Below the pieces are notes generated by a model. The model had not been told where the DNA came from, made no database searches, and was given only the letters and a program-made list of their open reading frames with translations. The position numbers were made by a program, and so were the translations under genes. 64,000 nt of DNA, taken from NCBI RefSeq assembly GCF_000213175.1, contig NW_009799101.1:2639093-2703092 (forward strand), given 5' to 3'. Every line of letters starts with the position of its first letter. Positions within the stretch are counted from its first letter, which is position 1. Source of the DNA: Neurospora tetrasperma FGSC 2508. Lineage: Eukaryota > Ascomycota > Sordariomycetes > Sordariales > Sordariaceae. Shown piece after piece: positions 33,390 through 45,379 of this stretch.

Positions 33390-36300
33390 AGACTATATAA
33401 AATACTATATATTACGTTCGTAGATAGCGGCTATTCCGCCCTAGCCTTCTTAAACTATATTTTTATAAAATAAAAGAATTTCGCTATATTTAAATTTACT
33501 TATCCTAAGAAATTTATATTAATTAATAATATTATAAAAGGCCTTATTACCGAAGGTTTGGCTGCGAACCTCCTTATTAAATATTATATCGAGAATATTA
33601 CTTTCTTAGTATATAATCTCTTATTAACTTACTTAATAATTTTAGGCCTACTATAATTGAAGTGCTACGAACGATTTATTTTATAGACTAATAGAAAGAT
33701 TGTATTCTCTAATAAATATAATACTAAATACCTCTCCGCCGGATTACCGGCGTTTTTAAGAATAATATTAAGTACTAATTATTATACCTTCCTTCCCCAA
33801 TATTGCTAGGTTAGTAACCTAAAAAATAATATAGTAAATAATAATAGTTTTACTTCCCTTGGACGTTAAACGAAGATAAGGAATTATATTATAAGGATAG
33901 GGACTTTTCCCTTAACCTTTAATTTCCGAAAATGGCTACTAAATAAGGGTATTCCGAACGCCTTACAATTTAATCCGATCTCAAACTATTCGAACGGCCG
34001 GTTATAATTTACTATTTAAAATTAATTCTAATAAACTACCCCCCCCTATAAATTCTCCGAAACCTTAGACGGAAATAGTAAATTATATTGAAAAAATGCG
34101 TAAAATTCCTATTAGCTTCACTATTAGAACCGGGAAATTCGAATAATATCGGAAGTCCAATTATAAATCCAACAGAACTATAAATAATATAAAGGCCGAC
34201 TTAAAGGCCCGTTCAACCGAACAATATTAGGAATTTAATTATAAGTCTAATAGGATTATAAGTAGTATAAAGGCTGACTTAGAGGCCTATTCGATTAAAA
34301 TTAGGGCTAGAGAATTAATAAGTATAAATTTAAAAGATTAATTAATAGAAACCCGAAATGGTGAGGCCGGGCTTGTAATATATAGAATATTCTATAATAA
34401 GCCCGGTAAAGCTAATAAACCGGAGGAACTAGATAGAAAATATATAATTATTACTATTGTACCCTATTATAAACCTAATAAGGCTACTGAATTTAAAGAG
34501 CCTAATTAGGAGAATATAGTAAACCTCCCGCCCTTAATTAAAATTAGGAATTATATAACCGAGCTAACCGCTAATATTAAAAGTATAATAATAGTATTTC
34601 CTAACCGCTTAAGTAGGACGAAAAGCCCTTTACTAGCCCTCCGGGTATTATTCTCCTATAGAGTATAACGATTAATAACCGGCTTTTTAAATATAATTAT
34701 ACTATTATCTGAAAATAATAATTCTATCGACCCCCAACTACTCTATTTAAAACTATACTACGAGAGTAGCCCTCCAATTATAAAAATAATTCCTAAAAAA
34801 TAACCGCCGGCGGTTATAACGCGGATTAATTCTACGGATATTACAAATATTAATACTATAATATTTAATTAATTTTATAAATAGGAAAATCTATAACCGT
34901 ACTTCGTAATTTATATAGAGTTCGAAAAGTTTGTAGCCTTCTACGAAGGCAAACTATATAATAATCATACAAAATAAATAGTATAGAATATTTACGAGGG
35001 CTAGGGGCAATAATATAAAGCCGGGCTGCCTAAACACCTCTACGGGTATATTAATACTTATGTAGGAGACGCGGAATCCGAGGAATTACGAATTATAATT
35101 ATTACTAACGCCGTACTCCTTTTAGAATATTTAAATAAAAATATAGTAATTTATAAAATTATTATAGCTAAAATTATAAAAGAGAATATATAGAAATTCT
35201 ATAAAAAGGCGGACCGTTTGGCTAAGACTAATAAAAAAATTAAAATTAAATTCTTTCAAAAATATTAGAATAGAATTAAGGCTTTTTATAATTATAATGC
35301 TAGAGAATTTCCCCCTTTATACGCTTATAATTATAAAATCGAATTCGCCCCAGGAGAACGGCCTTCTAACGCTCGCTACTGTATAATATCCTTAATAGAA
35401 GCTTTTATTATTAGAAATAGGTTAACATTTAATTTTAGAAAGGGTTTATCCAGCCTTCCCAATCCGTAGTAGCATTACTATTATTACTAATTAAAAAGTT
35501 AGGAAGTAGAGTCTACGTTTGTATTATTTATCAAAGTATTAATAATATGATTTTAAAGATTCGTTACCCCCTCCTACTTATTAAAGAAATTTTAAATACG
35601 ATTTACTATACTAAAATCTTTATAAAATTTAATATTATTATAATATTCAACTATATTCGTATTTAGGAGGGCTATAAATAGTTTACTACCTTTATTATAT
35701 AGTTTACCCTTTACGAATTCCTTATATTACTTTTCGGATTATAAAGCGCCCTAAGTACGTTCTAAAACTATATTAATAATATACTCTATAATATTTTAAA
35801 TATTTATATTATAGCCTACTTTAATAATACTCTAATATATTTTGAGAATAGAATTAAATATATAATATATATAAATAAAGTATTATAGTATATAATTAAT
35901 GCGGGCTTCTAGCTGGATATTAATAAGTACGAATTTAATATTAAGTAAATTAAGTACTTCGGGCTAATTATTATACTAAAAGGTATTGAAATAGACCTAG
36001 AGAAGGTAAAGGCCGTCGCCGAATAGGAGGTACCGTAATTCTAATAATAATTTTAATATTTCTTAAATTTTATAAATTTTTATAGGCGCTTTATCGATTA
36101 GTTGTCTATTATTACGGCCCCTTTATATAATTTAATTAAGAGGTCGGCTATATAATCCTAGGGCGAAGCCTAATAAATAGCTTTCAAAGAAATAAAGAAA
36201 ATATTTACTATAGGGCTAATCTTTAAAATCTTCGATTAATTAAAGCTGACAGTAATAAAAATAGACGCCTCAAACTAAATATTAAGTAATATACTATTCT

Positions 36301-38100
36301 AATATAATAACAAGGGAGTCTTCTACCTAGTAGCCTACTTCTCCTAAAAGTACTCCGCGGCCGAATATAATTATAATATCTATAATAAAGAATTACTAAC
36401 TATTATTAAAATGTTTGAGGAGTAGTCTCTAGAGTTCTAAAATACTTAAAATAGTTTCGAAATTCTAATAAACTATCGGGGTCTATAAACGTTTACAACG
36501 AATAAAAAGTTTACATTCCAATATATATACTAATTATATTTCCTCTCCTAATTTAATTTTATAATTAAATATCAGTTGGGTATTCTCTAAGTACGACCCG
36601 ATATGCTAAATTGTAAGCTAAAGGATATACCTAATAATATTAATAATAACCGGCTATTAATTAGGAATAAAACCCTCCTCGACCTATTAATATTTAGAAA
36701 CTATATTACTTCTTATAAATTTAATATAGAGGAAATATCCTCTAACGAATTAATTAAAGTTAGCTACTATAATTCTATATTTTATTAAAATATTATTATT
36801 GCTATTAACGACTTAAGCCGCCGCAAATAGCCTAAGGCTATCCAATATAAAATAAGGAGAATAGTATTTATAGAGTATTATATTGTTAATAAACGGGCGT
36901 ATAAGCGCTCGGTAGTTATCCTCAATCCTATTAATGCCGCCTTCTAACGATAGTTTATCCAATACTATTATAAATCTACGCTAGTAGGCTACTAGGAACG
37001 GGATAAAATATATATAATATTAAGTAGGTCTTTCTACTAGTTAGGTATAAATAAAATAGTATAATTATACTATAAAGTATATTTATAATATACGAAGACA
37101 AAATACTCCTACTCTTCTCTAGCGGGCCTATTAAAATTATTGTTAGTATTTTTTATACTATAGAAAAATATTACTATAGACTATATTATACCTATAACCC
37201 TATATAAGAGAGGGGGCCGGGAGTTTAAATATATTACTATTGTTATTAATAAATTAATTAAAATATAATACTATATTCTAATAGAAATATTAATAACCAA
37301 CGAATTTATTAAACGCTTTATAAATAAGGTCTTCGCCCTCTATAAGCTACTAAATACTATTTTATTAAATAAAAATTCTTAATTTGTATTATAACTTTAG
37401 AGGGTACTCTCTATAAGGCTAAATATTATACTAAGGCCCTCTTTAATTTTTTATTAATAGACTAACGGATAAATGGAATATATTAATACGGAAATAGAAC
37501 GCCACCTCCGTACCTATATAAATTAAACCCAAAATAATTAGATTAATTAGTTACTTTTTATTAAGTTCGTAAGTAATAATACTAAATTGGATTCGACGAG
37601 CGTTTCCCCTTCTTCGTTAATTATAATTTCTACCCCCGAATAGGCGTCGAACCAGCGTAGCCTTACCCCCCCAGCCTTTTCAATTTATAATATATAAAGT
37701 ATTTTAAAGTCGGCGAAATTACTAAATAGTTTAGGAAAGTCTTTAATAAAGTTATAGTAATAGCGAAACGTATATAGGTACGCTACGAGGAAAATACTAA
37801 TACCTATCGCTCCAACGTACTATAATACTACTCTAGAAATAAAGTATTCTTTAATACTATAAACCTTACTATTAATTGCCCCTAAGCGAAATTATCGCCC
37901 CTATAGGAGGGGCCTTTCAAAGTAACTATAATTAACAATTATTATATTATATTTAATTTACTATTAAATATAAAATACAACTATACTTTCTATATTAGTA
38001 TAGTAAAATTATAAATAGAGGAAGGTATATTGGGATAAGATAGTACGTAGGATATTCGGGCTAACTAAAGGAGGGTAATAAAATATACCGATAATACTAA
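33390..38100 (+). pseudogene. Inner Gypsy pol relic: protease-RT-RNase H-integrase
   Basis: Plus strand, with RIP stops. Aspartic protease: VDSGYSALAFLN, catalytic DSG at 33423-33431. RT: about 35560-36060 (KFNIIIIFNYIRI...EGYK; FTLYEFL for PFGLxNAP-type surroundings). RNase H: KIDASN at about 36260 and AAEYNYNIYNKELLTIIKMF at about 36360-36420. Integrase: FYWLGINK near 37035; catalytic-Asp block ITIDYIIPITL near 37170; GREFKYITIVINKL near 37220; NKNS-stop-FV near 37375 for the canonical DRGSQF, with Asp changed to Asn; and MEYINTEIERHLRTYIN near 37475 keeping the catalytic Glu. After about 38000 the content is unclear. Confidence 0.87.
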
Positions 38101-38538
38101 GGATATAATTAAATAATCCTTTAAGGGGATTAACGCTTACTATTTTGAAAATAGTAAATAAAAATAATATATTATTTAGAGCAAACTATATATACCAATT
38201 TAAAAATTGATTAATAATATAGAGTACTATATTAATATTCTCTATAAATTTTATAATAATAATCCGGAATCCCCTATCCTTCTATAGTAGACTACTATAA
38301 AAAGAAAGCGCGAGCGCGCTACCCGGGCCTTAAATAAGGTTTATAATTGTACTAGGCTGGGGCCGCTAACGATAATTCCAATTGTAAGACGGTCGCTCCG
38401 ATACGTAATACCGGCCGTAGATACTTTTAAAAAGGTTATAAGTATAGTAATAGAAGGCTTCGAATCCTTAGAAAAGGAGGAGTGGTAAATTTTCTTTTAT
38501 ATATTCTAGTACCTGAAGGTATTTTAAACCCGGGGTAA

Positions 38539-38850
38539 TATTATAAGGCCAGCCTATAATTATTATTTAGTTGTAGTATTACTATAGTTATAATTGCCGG
38601 TTAATATACGCTCTCTAATTGGCTGATCCGTTTAGCCTTACTATTGCTATAGTTGCTACTAGGCTAACGCGGGCCCCCTAATTGGCTATACGCTCCCGGA
38701 GGCTCCGGTTACATATACTAAGGATGTAGCTTACCCTCGCCTATATAGGATAAGCTGCTACATACAAATTCTATAATTTCCCTTCTTCCTTATATAATTA
38801 TATAAGTTACATTCTACCCTATATATTTAGTATTGCCTTACCCCGTAATA
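38539..38850 (+). repeat. Inner Gypsy 3' LTR
   Basis: 312 bp, same length and termini as 31166-31477. It is preceded by the purine-containing tract ACCCGGGGTAA and followed by the ATATA duplication. Confidence 0.92.
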
Positions 38851-38855
38851 ATATA

Positions 38856-41800
38856 TTTAGACTAGCTAAGTATAATAATAGTCTTCTTTATAGTTGTAAC
38901 CGTATAGAAGTATAGTTTCGAATTAACTTATATAACGAAGTTAATTTAAAAATTGTTAAAATTTTGGAAGGTAATAGTTTTAGACTTATAGTCCGTATTA
39001 GCCGCGTATAAATACAAAAAATCATTGCCAAACAAAATATTAGGCTTCAATTCGTCAATTACCTAGGCTCCCTTTATAAACTTTATTAAGGTAGGGTTAC
39101 CCTATTTATTATATCCTTTAAAATAAATTTTAAAAATTACTTACTCGGAAATACTAACGGACTTCCCTTCTACTCCTTTTATTTTAATATACCTTATCTC
39201 TACCGTATATTTTAGAGCCTTTAGAAATTATCTTCTAATAAGGGTTCTTCCTATACTAAGGTCTATATATACTTCTATTAGGTTACCCTCGGGAGACGGG
39301 CGGGCGTTTACCCTTATATAAGTATAGTTAGAGATAGGACTATTATTAATATTGGAAGTAGAGGTTATATTATATACTTCGCGAACTTTTATTAGGGCTA
39401 TTATTTTAATAGGAATTAGCGTTACTTAAGGAACGGGGCTTAATTCTTCTCCTTTTAATCATCCTTCTACAGCCATTTAGCATCTCTTAAAGTACTAGAA
39501 AAATTTATTATATAACTCGTATTACTTTCTACAATAGCCGTACATTCGCTATTCTAGGGCTAGTAATAATAGGGTTCTAATCTTTTCGGCCTTAGCGGCT
39601 GGAGGTAACTAATAGTAATCTCAATATTCTTTCTTTTTTACAGTAATTTTAAAGTATTTAGAGTATTTATAGTATTTTCTTAATGTTTTTAAGACTAAAT
39701 AAGCCGTTATACTTTTTATAGAGTTCGTATTAGAATTTAAATCGTTATTATCTCTATTCTCCTTAGTATAATAGGCGCGCTTATATACTTTTTCATTGTA
39801 ATTAAAATTGTAGTCGCAATTATAACTACGGTCGCAATAGTAGTCCTAATTTTAATTTCGGGTTATACTAGTATTGCCGGATCCGTTACAATTGTAACTA
39901 CACTCTCAATTATAATTTTAACTACGGTTGCGGTTACATTCCTAATTTTAATTGTAATTACAATCCTAACTTTAATTATAATTGCTATTAAACCTATTAT
40001 AAGAATGGGAGTCGATATTCGGCCAGTTGCCTCCTCTTACTTCTTATTTAGTAATAGATACGAGTATAGTTCGGGAGGTAGCAATTAACTATATATAATT
40101 AGCTAAGGACTCGCCTTCCACTAATACTCTTAAGAATTATTTTACTCTAAGATCTATACTCGACTAGATCTACATTATTACGCCGTACCAATTCTTATTA
40201 TCTTTAATCAAAATACCCATTACCTTAACATAGCATATTTATTTTTAAATATAATAAGTAAGGGTACTATAATTATTGTTAATATTTCGAAGATAAAATC
40301 GGCCTCTAGTAAATTTTGCAGTAGCTATAATTAAACTCAGAGAAAAATAATTAATTAAACGATCTAACAATTTATAAATACCTTTCTCCTTCCAACTAAA
40401 TTTAATATTACTATCCACTTCCACCATCCACTAAATACGGGCTATACCTACTAAATATATATAGAATAAACGTATAAATTACTTATTTATTCTACTTATC
40501 AAGTATCTCTATTTTATATTGGTAATGAAAAATAATATTTATTTACAGAAAATATAAACATTAGTATACGTAGTATATTTACTATTATTAATAACGCTTT
40601 AATTTTTAGAGTCGTATCTATTAGGGTTAAAACTTCCGATATTTTCCCGTTTAACTTTCTTAAAATCTTCGTAGTTGTTATTATTATAGTTATATTTACA
40701 ACATCTATTATTTAGGTTATTATCTTTCCTTCCGCCTCTTCTTAGTAGGGAATTATTATTACCGCCTCCGCTAATTGTATAATATAAATTGTAACCTCTA
40801 TTATTAAGAGTACAAGGATTACCGCTTCTACCGCATTTTCCGCTATAACTACCTCCGCCGTCGGATAGTAAATTTAGATCTCCTCCTCCTCCTCTTAAAT
40901 AAAAGGGTTTATTATCGCTATAAATTAAATTAGCATCACCTAATATTTAATCGGTAGGGATATTATTAATAATAATAATTAGCTTAGTAGGGGATCTATT
41001 TAATAGAAGATTAGGATTAATACTAAGCGTGTAAAATTAATATAATATTTAAACTTTTATTCAAGCGGGCACCGAAGTACCTCGGGTATTAATTTACGTC
41101 GGTACGTCCGGTAAGTTAGTAGTTTAAAGCGGGGCAGATTAAATACGGGTTACCTTTACTATAATCCTTAACCCGGGGGGTATTAAAATTATCTTTAGTT
41201 TAATTCTTTCCTTAATACTCTAACCAATTTTAATAAAAAGAGCGTACTCCCAAAATAAATTTATAAGGGACAATATTTTATAAGGGGCTCCCTCGGGTAT
41301 ATTCTCTATAGAGTTATAAAAGGCTTAAGGCCTACCCTTAATACTTATTTTATCCTTAATAATTATTTTAACTAAATAATTATATATTGTAGTTTCGAAG
41401 GGTATACCGAAGACGTCGTCAGCCTCGTTAATTATCATTTTAACTAATAGTTTAGTCGGAGCTGAAGGACTTCTACCCTCCTCTAACTAAACCTAAATAG
41501 GGCTAGGAGGAGTATAAAGATTATTAAATAATCTTTTTAACACCTCTTCTCGGATTTCCTTTATTACCTCTATACGGACGCTATTAATTTATTTAATAAT
41601 ATTCTCTATAATAATTTTAGCCGTTTCCTTCTATTAGTTAACTAACTTCTTAATAGTATTATTTAAGGTCACTTTAAAATACTTCTTTTAAGTACCGACT
41701 TATTCTACTAAAGCTATTTGAAAATCGTTATTAATTTCCTAACACTACATTATAAAAGTTACTTCGTTCTACTTATCCAATTAATTAATATATTCTTTAA

Positions 41801-43042
41801 TTTTAGTAAATTGCCCGGCGAGTATATTATCGATCTTAGTAGCCTATTTAACGAATAGGGTATCGATTTTCTTATAATCCTTTTCTAGCGAATTTTATAA
41901 ATTAATTAATTATAGGGTAATTTTATTAAATAGGGCATCGATTTATCTATCGAACTTAGTATTGAAATATTCAATTGATTCCTTATTATTTCCGAACTTG
42001 GCCAGTCTTACTAGGAGAATTTTATTTAAATTACTATAGGGTAAACTTATAATTCTAAAATTACAATCCAACCTTAACTAAAGTTCCGTATTTTTATCTA
42101 CTAATAGTTTATAATAAATATAGTTTATAGAAGGGTATTAAATTTCGCGACGGGGGTCCGCGACAGGAGGAGTATAAACGTTAATCGGTAGTAACTTACC
42201 GCAAGGTTCAATAGCAGTTATTACGTAAGATTTATTATAGTCTTACTCGGGCCTATAGAGGTTAGTCTCGCTCTTTATATATTTAATATCGGTATTTATA
42301 CTACGGAGGTATTCGTTCTGGATATCTGATATATCTATTAAACTATTATAATAATATTATTTCTGGGGGTTTAGAGGATTAGAGCTGACTTTAGAAGTAG
42401 GGAGAATATTATAGGCGCCCGGCATAGAGTTGTTAAATTCGACGAATAAGCTAAATATTTTTAGTTAATATATATTAAATAAGTACGAACTTAAATATAA
42501 TTTTATAATAATAATAATAACTAGTATAAAAGGTATAGAATATATGTAATTAGGAATTAAATAGGAGAGAAGATACTACTATATACTTAAGTTCGGTAAT
42601 AGGGGAAACCTTTAGTATCTAAACAAATTTAGGATCTAGGTAGTAATATATAGTTACCCAAATTCGCTATATAGGGTAAAAGAGTATAGATTATTAACTT
42701 TGTAATTAATTAAATTTGTTACATCGTCGGGGATTCTTCATAATTACCTAAATTTATTATAAAGAGGAAGTGGGGTAGATTATATTCTCTAAATAAATAG
42801 GACGCTCTTCTTAAATCGGAAAAGTAATTATATAGTCGCAAAAATACCCAAATTCGTCTTACATACCTTATAAACGCTTCTAATCTTCGTAACAAGAAGA
42901 GAGAAGCGATTTCTTTATTACTTAAAAGAGCAATCTTACTATCGCTTGGTACAATGTCGCCTAATACCTTCTTAAATAAGGCCGGTCGGCGAAGATAGTA
43001 TAGTATAGTTTAGGTTAAGCAATTAAAATTGCAATTACTATT
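38856..43042 (-). pseudogene. Outer Gypsy 5' portion: gag-like relic and upstream region
   Basis: On the minus strand this lies between the 5' LTR (43043-43313) and the pol relic interrupted at 31165/38856. It is RIP-decayed. A stop-free stretch of 60 codons remains at 40427-40245, containing FSWKEKGIYKLLDRL. The region 40940-40640 reads as Gly/Asn-rich. At 39780-39990 there is a degenerate repeat that reads as Asn/Tyr/Cys-rich, of the kind seen in low-complexity Gag C-termini. Assignment to gag rests on position, with weak sequence support. Confidence 0.5.
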
Positions 43043-43313
43043 TAATACTATTAAGAGGTTATTTAAATGTTATAATAATAATATATATCTAATTAAATAT
43101 ATATAAAGTAATACTCTAGGAAGACTCCAGAGTAGGAAGCTTGCGTGCGGTTGATTAACCTTAAGGTACGCAAGCCTTATCTAATCTACAGACCCACCTT
43201 CGTAGGTAGGCTCCCGCGGGAGCGGTTTATTCAATTAAACCCGACCGAGCGGCTAGACTATCTAATTAAGTAATCTAATATATAATAACACTAGTAATAC
43301 CGTTCTAGTATTA
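43043..43313 (-). repeat. Outer Gypsy LTR (right; 5' LTR in element orientation)
   Basis: 271 bp, pairing with 26921-27191, followed directly by the GTTAA duplication at 43314-43318. Confidence 0.9.
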
Positions 43314-43318
43314 GTTAA

Positions 43319-44531
43319 TTTGCGTATTGAGGGGTAGGTAAATACTTTAGTTTATAGCAGGTAATTATAATAAGGGTTAGTAAATTTTAGAGAAATAGAA
43401 ATTTTTTTAATTTAATAACTGTTCTAAAGGGATAATTATACTTTATTGTATTAATCTTCCTCATTCTAATACCTATTAGTTTAAATTTCCCAAACTTAAT
43501 GTACGCGAGATAAATATAGCGGTTGCTAGAAGAGATAATTGTAACGGCAAAGCTATTATTTTAAGCAAAGATTTAAAGGAAGCGCTTCGTTGTATCCTAG
43601 TCTTTAAATAACTATTTAATTGGTACGGTAGTTTGAGGATTGTATAGCCTTGGTCGGTTTTTGAGTATTTGCTTAATAAAGTTATTATCAGTAGTTTCGT
43701 TGGCGGTAATAAGGGTATTAAGTATATAGTCGTTATCGTCTTCGTTAGGGGGTATAGGTGGGGGGGGGGGGGGGGGGGGGGGGGGNNNNNNNNNNNNNNN
43801 NNNNNNNNNNNNNNNNNNNNNNNNNNNNNNNNNNNNNNNNNNNNNNNNNNNNNNNNNNNNNNNNNNNNNNNNNNNNNNNNNNNNNNNNNNNNNNNNNNNN
43901 NNNNNNNNNNNNNNNNNNNNNNNNNNNNNNNNNNNNNNNNNNNNNNNNNNNNNNNNNNNNNNNNNNNNNNNNNNNNNNNNNNNNNNNNNNNNNNNNNNNN
44001 NNNNNNNNNNNNNNNNNNNNNNNNNNNNNNNNNNNNNNNNNNNNNNNNNNNNNNNNNNNNNNNNNNNNNNNNNNNNNNNNNNNNNNNNNNNNNNNNNNNN
44101 NNNNNNNNNNNNNNNNNNNNNNNNNNNNNNNNNNNNNNNNNNNNNNNNNNNNNNNNNNNNNNNNNNNNNNNNNNNNNNNNNNNNNNNNNNNNNNNNNNNN
44201 NNNNNNNNNNNNNNNNAATATAATTATAGTTGTAAATAGGGTACTTTGTAGGGTAATCTATAAGGTTGGCTCAGATATATATAGGTAATTGAGTGTAATC
44301 GAGTATAGTATAGAATTAACTTTATTAATATATACGCTGGCGACCGTAGATTTATAGGGCACTTTATAGAGCGAGTTATACTATAACTATAGTGTATTAT
44401 AGCGCTGTTTAAAATGCTAGGCTAGTCCCGGTAGTCGATTATAGGGGTGTGGGGAGGGTTCTGGTGGCTTAGCGGTTGAAAAGTCACGAAATATAAGATT
44501 TATCGATTTTATATAAAATGTATACTCAATA
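43319..44531 (-). other. MULE right arm: 5' part of the transposase region, with assembly gap
   Basis: Continuation of the MULE beyond the outer retrotransposon. In transposase orientation it should hold the promoter and N-terminus. RIP-rich up to the gap; less so from about 44430, where TpG reappears. No motif is readable. Confidence 0.5.
43760..44216. other. 26 bp G homopolymer and 431 bp run of N (assembly gap)
   Basis: G run at 43760-43785, then N from 43786 to 44216. The G run may be real or a sequencing artefact. Any open frame crossing it is meaningless. Confidence 0.95.
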
Positions 44532-44585
44532 CGGTTAAGTAGTCTAGATATAGGGGAAGGGGGTAGTCTAGATATAACCCGCCTC
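44532..44585 (-). repeat. MULE right terminal inverted repeat (54 bp)
   Basis: Exact reverse complement of 24306-24359, with the same internal 14 bp direct repeat, followed by the target duplication CTGTACTAC at 44586-44594. Confidence 0.92.
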
Positions 44586-44594
44586 CTGTACTAC

Positions 44595-45379
44595 CTCATC
44601 ACCCCAACTACTAGCTCGTGAACCTCCTTGGCTAATATGCTATGGTATGGAGAAGCAGCACCAACCATTTACCCCCAAAGCCTCCTTTTTTGCCTCTCAA
44701 AAATAAGAGAAGAAGAAGAATAAGAAGAAAACGAAGATGGAGGAAATCAGGGCGTGAAAAGGGAAACTCGCGTTCGATGCCAGCTATTTGCTCTCGGGAG
44801 ACGGTTAGCAGATTCTCTAGATTCTAGTGGGACAGCTTACATACTTGGCCTACCTCTACTGCGACCCGTTGGGTAAGCTCAAGAGCAGCGCAATGTTCTA
44901 TAAGATCCCATGTTGACAAATAGTACCCCCGTCACCATAATCTGACGCGAATCGGTGTCGATGACTATACTACGTAGATGCAGGTCAACAGCAGAAGTGA
45001 ATAGTTGATGGATGGAAGGAAGATAGCGTCCTAACATCGCATGCGACTGAAAGCCTCTTAGCACTACGGTCCGATCCCCAGCAGCCGCTAAGCTGTTATC
45101 AGCTAGCGACCAGCGTAAAAGGCCCCAAGCACACTTTCCTTTTTTGGAGCGATCTGGCAATGACTCCAAAGGTGACGCGGGATTGGCCAATTCGTGTGAC
45201 TCTTCATTCGCTTAACCAGTGTGATTGCGGGGGAGGGGCTCCGACGGCCAAGTTGAAATTTTTGGTCGCCAACCATCCGTCTCTCTTTCCCTCCTGCCGC
45301 TGATGGAAATGGAGGTCAAGAGGATTTGGTGTCGCCGAATTCTCATCGACCCAGACCCCTAACAACAACACAAACCACA
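44595..45379. other. Upstream region of the GARS-AIRS gene
   Basis: 785 bp of normal composition, with a (GAA)-rich patch at about 44706-44735. It contains the promoter elements listed separately and a leader with AACAACAACACAAACC before the ATG. No other gene is supported. Confidence 0.5.
45182..45202 (+). promoter_or_regulatory. CCAAT-type site and Gcn4/CPC1-type TGACTC in the ADE5,7 promoter
   Basis: ATTGGCCAAT at 45182-45191 is a palindromic CCAAT-box pair. TGACTC at 45197-45202 is the core recognised by Gcn4/CPC1 and also part of Bas1 sites in yeast purine genes. They lie about 180-200 bp before the ATG. Function here is inferred from position. Confidence 0.4.

Larger units (their letters stand above)
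31166..38850 (+). mobile_element. Inner Ty3/Gypsy LTR retrotransposon, RIP-inactivated
   Basis: 7,685 bp, inserted into the outer Gypsy element in the opposite direction. LTRs are 31166-31477 and 38539-38850, both 312 bp, starting TATTATAAGG and ending CCCCGTAATA, with a 5 bp ATATA duplication. The order on the plus strand is gag, protease, RT, RNase H, integrase, which fits Ty3/Gypsy. Nearly all LTR differences are transitions. All frames are broken by TAG/TAA. Confidence 0.92.
26921..43313 (-). mobile_element. Outer Ty3/Gypsy chromovirus-type LTR retrotransposon, RIP-inactivated
   Basis: Two 271 bp LTRs (26921-27191 and 43043-43313) begin TAATAC and end GTATTA, and are flanked by GTTAA duplications. 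The coding strand is minus: gag-like relic on the right, then protease/RT/RNase H and integrase, with a chromodomain nearest the left LTR. A second Gypsy element (31166-38850) splits it. Without that insert and one TSD copy the element is about 8.7 kb. LTR differences are almost all C/T and G/A transitions, as RIP produces. Confidence 0.9.
24306..44585 (-). mobile_element. RIP-inactivated Mutator-like (MULE) DNA transposon carrying two nested LTR retrotransposons
   Basis: The block has perfect 54 bp terminal inverted repeats (24306-24359 and 44532-44585). It is flanked by the direct repeat CTGTACTAC (24297-24305 and 44586-44594), which can be extended to 11 bp because the TIR end shares bases with it. 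A 9 bp duplication is the Mutator superfamily hallmark. The minus strand at about 26200-26700 reads as a decayed MULE transposase. Removing the outer retrotransposon with its TSD copy (16,398 bp) leaves an element of about 3.9 kb, including a 431 bp gap of unknown true size. The bulk is almost devoid of CpA/TpG. Outside the TSDs composition returns to normal. Fungal Hop-type elements are the nearest class I know; family assignment is inference. Confidence 0.85.

Noticed and set aside
36603-36788. Open frame of 61 codons in the RIP block
   Set aside because: It is a stop-free piece of the inner Gypsy pol just after RNase H, not a separate gene.
43669-44288. Two overlapping frames crossing the N run
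   Set aside because: They are open only because N cannot form stops; not evidence for a gene.
24297-44594. hAT or KDZ superfamily for the 20 kb element
   Set aside because: Those make 8 bp duplications. Here the shared flank is at least 9 bp with a perfect TIR starting GAGGC, and the internal relic carries MULE motifs.
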